DNA from: Dichetophora obliterata
Lineage: Eukaryota; Arthropoda; Insecta; Diptera; Sciomyzidae
Assembly: GCA_963920525.1 (NCBI GenBank)
Contig: OY986438.1
Span: forward strand, 126,916,420-126,980,419
Length of the DNA: 64,000 nucleotides
Direction of reading: 5' to 3'
The translations under genes were made by a program, and so were the position numbers. Below the pieces are notes generated by a model. The model searched no databases. It saw only the letters and a list, made by a program, of their open reading frames with translations, and was not told where the DNA came from. How positions within the stretch are numbered: position 1 is the stretch's first letter; each line of letters opens with the position of its first letter. Positions 57,491 through 64,000 of this stretch are shown one piece after another.

Positions 57491-58678
57491 AATTATATAT
57501 ACTTAAGCCAAATTGGATGCAAATCACGCCTACCTACTCTATGTTTTGCACGTACACTTTAACTTCATTTATAACATTGAGTAGAAAAATTATCGAAATC
57601 GAATGAAAAGCACGCATACCAACCAAACAAAGAAGCTTTATGAAAACGGTAAAACCCCTATAAATTCCTTAAAATTTAATACACTACATTAAAATTTTGA
57701 AAATAAGTTTTCATTTTAAATATGCACTCCAAGATTGCAATTTGTAAAAAAACATAAGAGCCCACTTTCTATACAAAGTTATGTCATCAGTATACCCAAA
57801 AAATTGCGTAAATTCCACAGAAACTAATGTTTTAACTTAAAGTTCATTAGAAGTTCAAAACATATTATGAGTTTGAAATTTTAAAAATGTTGATGAAAAC
57901 CGCGTCCCATAAAAAGTGACGTAATTAATATAGTTAAACATTTACACAGTTAAACACTGCTGTTGTTGTGTTTAACTTCACACCAGCCGAAGATATTTCC
58001 TAATTATTATTTTGTTTATTTCCCATTTTTATATTTTTCGCTTGCAAAAAAAAACATTTAAGCTATTTGTTTACATAATTTAAGTGTTTTTTTATTATCT
58101 TCGTTCTGTGCTCAATATTATTTATTTTTATCACATTAACTAATTTTTTCACACGAGTGTAGTTAGATTAAACATATGCGCATTTATGCGCAGTCACACA
58201 CAAACATTTATCGCATGCAGAGTTTGACAGTTGTAGGCAAAGGTGTTTGTTTAAATCCCAAAATTTCTCATTTAAAATTGTTGGCTTTTAACACGCGATA
58301 CAAACATGTTACATACGCACGTGCATGGGAGTAACTAGGGTAACACAGGAGGGTCCGTGGCCCCCTAAATTTAAGAAAAATAATTTGTTTATTATTAAAG
58401 TAAGACATTCAATACAGTTTTTCTTATAAATAAAAAAGTATTGAAGTTTTTCATATTTATTAAAGCTCAATTGATTTTTTATTACAAACTTAGCACAGAC
58501 ACATTTGTTTTTTTAATTAAAAAAAATTATGAAATGCTTTAATTTAAATTGATTGGTAACTCTTAAATTTTTTAAGTAATAATTGTTTTTATAAATGGAT
58601 AAAGTTTTTTGGTGGTCAGTTTCTGTAACGTTACTGCAAATTATAAGGTTTATGTTTATTTACAAATCAATTTGCTCT
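57491..58678. other. Non-coding DNA with dispersed repeat modules
   Basis: 57525-57920 holds two inverted-orientation modules of the same dispersed family as at 2.8, 20.2 and 36.1 kb (ATCACGCCTACCTACTCTAT at 57525; CCACTTTCTATACAAAG at 57762; CGCGTCCCATAAAAAGTGAC at 57901). No exon recognised. Confidence 0.45.
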
Positions 58679-60005
58679 ACAGTAAAAAAAGAAAATTGAG
58701 TGGCAAGGAGAGCAGAAGTGAAAAGAAAGATAAGTTTCTTGCACCCTCTTCCGAGCTTTTTATGGCAAAAAAAAAATTATATACGTCTGCTTCTGCTAGC
58801 ACATGCAATAGTGACAGTTCCTGAGAAACCGACTTATGCAAGTGCCTTAATGAGTACATCTCAGAAATTGCAAATGCTCATATGCCCTTGGGTTCCTCCT
58901 CATATCTACGATTTTAAGAAGGACGCGATTGTACCAAACTTATAGCGCATTCTTTTCTGGAAAAAATTCCAATTTTTTCTGACCTCTTTAAGAGTTCTGC
59001 ATTTTTTCCTATTTTTTTCTAAAAAAAAAATGTTGACCTTAAAAATATCGTTTTCCTCTTCTCGAAAATGTTGATCGCAAAAGTATAAGAAATGCAGAAT
59101 TTTCTGAACTGTGAATTCGACGGTTCAGCATTCTGCTCTCTAGTAATAAAAAAAAACAAAATTATATAATATTGATATTAATATTTTGTGCTGTGACAAT
59201 TCTGAAAAAATGTCTGAAATAGAATTCAATATATTTTTCATTAAAGTGGTTAGTTTTAATAAAACTGAATCGATCGATGAAAATTTGTTAAAAATTTCGT
59301 AAAGTTGGCACTATGCATTATTTAAATAGTAAATAAATCAGAATTCAAAACAACAGTGTAGTCAATATTAAATAAAAAACGTGAATTTTTTCATTCCTCT
59401 CTCAGCTCAAAAGAAGTCAACTTTCAGTAAATTCAGGCAAGAATCTAAAAAATTCTGCTTTCTGTGTGGTCAGAATTTTTTTTTCTGAAAAGAATGCGCT
59501 ATTAAATTTTGTAACAATTAGCTACAAGCCTATGTGCCGTAGTAAATATACTCAAAAACATTAAAAGGTGCACTTTGCTTGTACTGTCTCTTTCCACTTA
59601 AAAACATTCAAGACGTTTTAGGATCGCTCGTTATAAAGCCTTTCATAAAATATAAAAATGTGATTGAGTATTGTAGAAGCCACTCTTCAAGTCAGTGGCA
59701 CATAGGATCAGCAGAAGCAGCTCAATTATTCATACAAACCTGCTTGTTGCTGTAATGATGCTGTCTGGTCAAAAGAAGATACTGGAATACAATGGAAAGG
59801 TTTTGCCTTCAACTATTTCTGTTATTTTTTTTTGTGGATCTCACGACTTGCTGGTTCGTGGGAATAGTTCTTCGCGCAAAAATTTAAATCAGCTCACCAA
59901 TCATCCAAGAACTGTACCATTTGAATATGGGAAGGTGTCGCTGTTCATACCATATCTCGACTCATTCAAAAAAAGCGTGCACAGAAATTTGGTGCAAAAG
60001 AAATA
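58679..60005 (+). pseudogene. hAT-type transposase (TTF/ZMYM-like) N-terminal half, split by a MITE
   Basis: 58680-58822 reads SKKRKLSGKESRSEKKDKFL, the basic start common in TTF-finger hAT/ZMYM1-like proteins. After a nested MITE (58943-59501), coding traces continue: KVHFACTVSFHLKTFKTF, then YCRSHSSSQWHIGSAEAAQL (about 59672-59730), resembling the H-x-x-S-x-x-H part of the TTF zinc finger, and in another frame QKKILEYNGKVLPSTISVIF followed by CGSHDLLVRGNSSS (59778-59875), resembling the start of the DUF4371 domain. Several frameshifts and stops. No catalytic region is preserved here. Assignment rests on remembered family patterns. Confidence 0.55.
58943..59501. mobile_element. MITE with TA TSD, GCGCATTCTTTTC ends (555 bp)
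   Basis: TA at 58943-58944 and 59500-59501 flank inverted ends: left GCGCATTCTTTTCTGGAAAA, right (reverse complement) GCGCATTCTTTTCAGAAAAA. CAGAATTTTCTGA-like words recur inside. No ORF. It interrupts the hAT pseudogene. Confidence 0.75.
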
Positions 60006-62303
60006 AGAGAAGCTTAATGATGTTATTTCAAACCGCTTTGCTGAAGATTCACTCCTATGAATACTTTGATTTCCGCTTTTGTTAAATCGAATTTAATTCA
60101 ATATCGTTTCAAATTTAATTTTATATTTTTCTCAATAAAGTCAATATTTGGAAAAATAAATTTTATTTATCAGCTACATGAAACAATATTTGGCCGTCTA
60201 CCCTCTTTGAATAAATTTCTTGATACGCCCATGCGTAAGTGTACTTTTATGTGCTGGTGTGCGGAAGTAGGGTTTGTATGGCTATAATAATGTTCCCAAC
60301 ATTATTACAAAAGCATAAAAACAATAAAAAAACATTGTTAAGTCGCTCCAAAGTCAACTGTCAGACGCACACTTTTAGCCCCAAAGCGCTTTTAAAATCT
60401 CCAAAATTTTTATGTTCGTGAAGCTTTATGTTTATTTCAAAAATTTTAATAAATAAATTAAAATTTTACAAGCACTTCAAAGCGTTTGGCAGCATAAATG
60501 TTTAACTCAAGGCTAGTGAGTGAGAATAAGTGCAGAAGATTTATATATGTGCAGTTTAGCTGTTTACTTTCAAAAGCATTAATTTACGTCATGAAAAATT
60601 TTATATGTATGCTTGGAGCAGCTGCAAAGAAAGAAAATTGTTCTAATAGGCAATGACATTGTTAAAAAAAAATGACCCACACATAAATGGTCAGCCTTGA
60701 GATAAGCGCGTCACAAGCGTGCACTTAACACCAGACAACAGGCGCTTGCAACACTGTTCAAGCCATCAATCAATCAATCAATCAATCATTCATTCAACCA
60801 TTGCATTTAAGCATGCGTCCTACTCCATTCATCCATACAACCATCAGCCAAGCATCAATCAGTTCGTGTCAAGTTTCATTCAACCTAACTGTAGATTGAC
60901 AAGCGATGCGTGTGATTTGCAATAAATAAAATAAAAAAACAAAAAATCACAAAATATTGAATGCTTTATTGAAGCATCCTTGTGGCGATAATGAGGGGGA
61001 AACGGAAGGAGTGGATGAAAATTGTATTTTTATTAAATAAAAACTGTATTAAACGCAAAGTTGAGAAAATGTGCAGTGACTAGAAAGAAGAGAGCAAAAA
61101 CAATTACACGAGCACCTGTAGCCAAAAAGCACATACACACGTACACAAATACGCCATAAGACACAGTTTGAATAAAGCAAATAATATAAACAAACAAAAC
61201 AATCAATCAAACGCAATATATGGCAAACGCCGAAAGACTTTGACCAACTTACATAAAAATAAACACGCACACACGGACCTTTGAATAACGAGTTTATTAA
61301 TCATTTATGACTGACTTGCATAAGATTTAATAACGTTTTCTACTAACATATACTCACTAGTTTGGAAGGCAAGGTTGAGTTTTTAGAGAACCCGCTCTCT
61401 AGATGCTCCAAATAATGGAGTGTTTTTTTGAAAAATGTAAATCGTTTTTTAAAAATAACCCGATTAAAAAAATTTGTCGGTGATGATATTGTAATGCAGA
61501 ACTGTAAGCGGGGTGTGACAAAGTCTTGTTTGTGCTCAAATTATTATCTTTTCATTGTTCCAGACTTTGCACAGACTTTATTCGTCTGTGCAGATACATC
61601 GTGTTTTCCAGCATTTAATTTTGCAGTGAAGTGTGTTGGTGATACTACCTGATGATTAATGTATATGTTTAAACCAGAGAAAAGTTTTATGTATAAAATA
61701 ACTAAATGTTATTAAATATAAATTCTGAAATACTCGATAAAAGGCAATAAATTGGTTAATTAAATTGCAAAAATTATTGTGAAAATAATTTGTAGCATCG
61801 TTTGCTTATGTTTGCTTTTTTTTGGTATGTTTTTCGTTTTCGTTGTGCTTTGGCGTAGAGAGGATTTTCGCTTAAGTTATTTGTGTTCTTTAAACAGGCA
61901 ATAACAATAAAGTTCAGCTACTACGTCTTGTTCTCACTTTCACAACTTTTGCTCATTTAAAGTCACAACCTAGATGGCGACGAGAGTTCAAACCCTCCGC
62001 AGAGGGTCGAAATTTTAATAAAAATTAATGTATTTAAATAATTATTTCCTTGAATAACTTTAATATGTTCTAAGAAAACTTAACAAATCATATACTGAAG
62101 TTGCGTTTACGTGTAAAAGCCTTTGTTATGAGTTAAATCGTGTAAACAACAACGGTGAATACCATGTATAGTGATTTATCTGATCAAACGTGATCAACAT
62201 TACCATCACTATTGTTTTCATTACCCTTGACATCGGTAGTTGTGGATGATGGTAGTATTGATAACAGTGAAGCCAACAAGAATGACATGCACATTAGGGA
62301 AGT
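60006..62303. other. Non-coding region
   Basis: (ATCA)n at 60763-60789. GAGTTCAAACCCTCCGC at 61987 looks like an isolated B-box. Frames at 59695-60006 (overlapping the hAT relic), 60057-60287 and 61428-61652 show no other recognisable domain. No exon with collagen triplets was seen. Confidence 0.4.
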
Positions 62304-62649
62304 CCCGAAATCCGGGATCCCGGTAGATTTAAGTACCATTAAAACCCAGGATTTTCTTTTCTTGATCCCGGGATTTTTAAATAAAAAATTTCTATTACAA
62401 TTATTCATGTAAATGCAACCATTTCAATTTAAGTTTTTATGAATATAGAATTAGAAAAACCTTTTATTGAGGATGAAAAACTTTGTTAGGACGTTGAGTG
62501 TGAATCACTGGAGCAAAGAATTTGCGAAGTTTAAGAAGAATTTGCAACATCGGGAAGTATGTATATAAAAATTGTCAGATATTCTGACTTAGGAAATAAT
62601 TTTGTTTTGTGTTGAAGGCAATCGTGATCGAAACTTACAAATTGCTTAC

Positions 62650-62775
62650 GATTATAGTAAAACTATTTTTCCAACTAGCAAGGACTCAGAACGGTGCTTC
62701 TCATCAGTGGTTTATATTTGTAATAATATCCGAAAAAACTCTCTAATGAAAATTAAGACGCGTTGGTCAGCTTAA
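62650..62775 (+). pseudogene. hAT transposase C-terminal (hATC dimerisation) fragment
   Basis: In one frame 62662-62772 reads IFPTSKDSERCFSSVVYICN followed by NIRKNSLMKIKTRWSA and a stop. It fits the hATC pattern P-x-S-x-x-x-S-E-R-x-F-S ... R-x-x-L, the last conserved block of hAT transposases. The upstream 62440-62650 part (DEKLC, EFATSGS) is too decayed to follow. About 40 residues remain. Confidence 0.75.
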
Positions 62776-63063
62776 TGTTTAACTTTAAAAAAATTTAAAG
62801 CAAAAAATTAAATTTTGAAAAGTCTTTTCCAACCTTAGTTTGCCTTAAATAAAAAAAAAACATGAAGAAATGTGTTACATTTATATAATAATACCTTCAA
62901 CTGTTCTGTGTTTAATTTTTTATATTTTTTGTTCTTTAAATTAATACAATGTACTAGTCATAAATATTATTTAAGGTTTTTGTGTTAATTAACAATATAG
63001 GTATTCACAAATGTGTGGTATCGTGGTATTGTTGTTTTTTTGTCATAGTTGAATACCACAACT

Positions 63064-63558
63064 ATGAACACTAGGGATATAACTTTTTTTTAGTGCAAAA
63101 TACCAGTCCAGAACCATGTGGAGAATGTTGTTTTGATAATAAAGAACAACTTCTTAAGTTGATTCGCTGGAAAAAGTTTCAGCACCGAAAGCGATTTATT
63201 ATAGTATAGAAATACTACCTTTTTAGATAACAAAATTTAAGGAAGTTAAAGAAAGGTACTCTTTCTGCTTAAAATATCGCAATTTGATGAAACTTTTGCA
63301 TTAGACTTATGAAAAATGGTTTGGTTTTGAATATTATATAAGAATTTTAAAAAAAAATAACTTATTTAAGACAAGAGTAACTGTTATAGCGAAAAATAAA
63401 ATAAATAAATAAAAAAAAACTTCAATGCTTTCGGTGAGGAAACTTTTTTCACGATAGAGGAAAAGTGATACCATATATTTTTATATATTTTCATGCCCCA
63501 CACGGCAATGCGGTGGTATTTTTGATATTTGCAAATTTGTTATATCCCTAATGAGTAC
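63064..63558. mobile_element. MITE with TAGGGATATAAC ends (479 bp)
   Basis: Element 63072-63550: left TAGGGATATAACTTTTTTTT, right (reverse complement) TAGGGATATAACAAATTTGC, both followed by AAAATACC. Flanking 8-mers ATGAACAC and ATGAGTAC agree at 6 of 8, a plausible decayed hAT duplication. Nested in the 62.3-kb hAT relic. Confidence 0.6.
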
Positions 63559-64000
63559 CTTTTGAAATAGAATTTGTGGTTGGAAACCCACACTACAGCT
63601 TTTTGTTGCTATGCAAATAAATTAACTATCCAATTTGATATATTTTATTAATATATGGCATAAAAAAGTTCAACTGGCATTTTCAGCTTCTTATATTTCT
63701 GCATTTAGAAAATAACTGCCGACCAATCTGTTGTTTATGGAACTTTAAATACCACGTTCGTTAAACATATCATTAGGATACTTAAAATTACTGCACTAAT
63801 GGATTTTAAAAATTTAATTTAAAACAACAAAAAATATAAATACCGCTTGGTAAAGTTTGGTATAAATGAGTCTTGTTCCTTACATTTTGAAATATCAAGT
63901 AATAAATAATAAAAAATTGCATTAAAAACGCATTAAATTATTTACTTTTTAAAGTTTTCATTCCCGAACTAATCCCGGGATCTGTCGGGAGATTTTCAAT

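Larger units (their letters stand above)
62304..64000 (+). mobile_element. hAT-type element relic with ATCCCGGGAT ends, running off the window
   Basis: Subterminal motifs TCCCGAAATCCGGGATCCCG (62303) and TTGATCCCGGGATTTT (62382) lie at the left. At the right edge ACTAATCCCGGGATCTGTCG (63968) is in the opposite sense. Between them is a hAT dimerisation-domain remnant. The right terminus and TSD are outside or not definable. Confidence 0.5.

Noticed and set aside
61428..61652. 74-codon frame at 61.4 kb
   Set aside because: No domain, AT-driven, no splice or promoter support.

Overview
This window is AT-rich eukaryotic DNA. Its content (mosaic of hAT, piggyBac, Tc1 and Harbinger relics, LINE fragments, short phase-0 exons in very long introns) suggests an insect with a repeat-rich genome, most likely a higher fly. 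The fly assignment is inference. There is no operon structure, no intact rRNA or tRNA gene and no CRISPR array.

The only convincing host gene is a collagen-type gene on the + strand. Two exons are well supported: a 45-nt exon at 11494-11538 and a 192-nt exon at 12501-12692 encoding an uninterrupted Gly-X-Y stretch. Both are phase 0 with canonical AG/GT borders. A 50-nt candidate exon (4690-4739) and a 42-nt candidate exon (12784-12825) would join in phase, but are uncertain. No other coding exon was recognised, so most of the window is probably intron of this gene or intergenic DNA.

The rest is a graveyard of mobile DNA. 0-5 kb: degenerate Harbinger transposase, a LINE RT scrap, and a 5'-truncated LINE with a 12-bp target-site duplication (TSD). 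8.7-10.4 kb: a TTAA-flanked piggyBac-type element carrying a nested Tourist-type MITE and a tRNA-like segment. 14-20 kb: MITEs, tRNA-like repeats and a 2.2-kb inverted-repeat element enclosing a tandem array. 22.5-29.6 kb: nested MITEs, a foldback and a hAT element interrupted by another MITE. 33.7-39 kb: a dead Tc1 (DD34E), a LINE 3' end with poly-A tail and a 1.5-kb element with ~110-bp TIRs. 44.5-50.2 kb: an almost complete piggyBac element (one frameshift), then a 2.8-kb hAT-like element with a GC-richer block and 118-bp tandem repeats. 51.5-57.5 kb: an RT fragment, a piggyBac pseudogene and two foldbacks. 58.7-64 kb: hAT pseudogenes split by MITEs.

No new multi-gene system was found. The most notable items are the nearly intact piggyBac with its subterminal palindromes, several MITE families whose TIR and TSD can be defined directly from the sequence, and the layered insertion histories.
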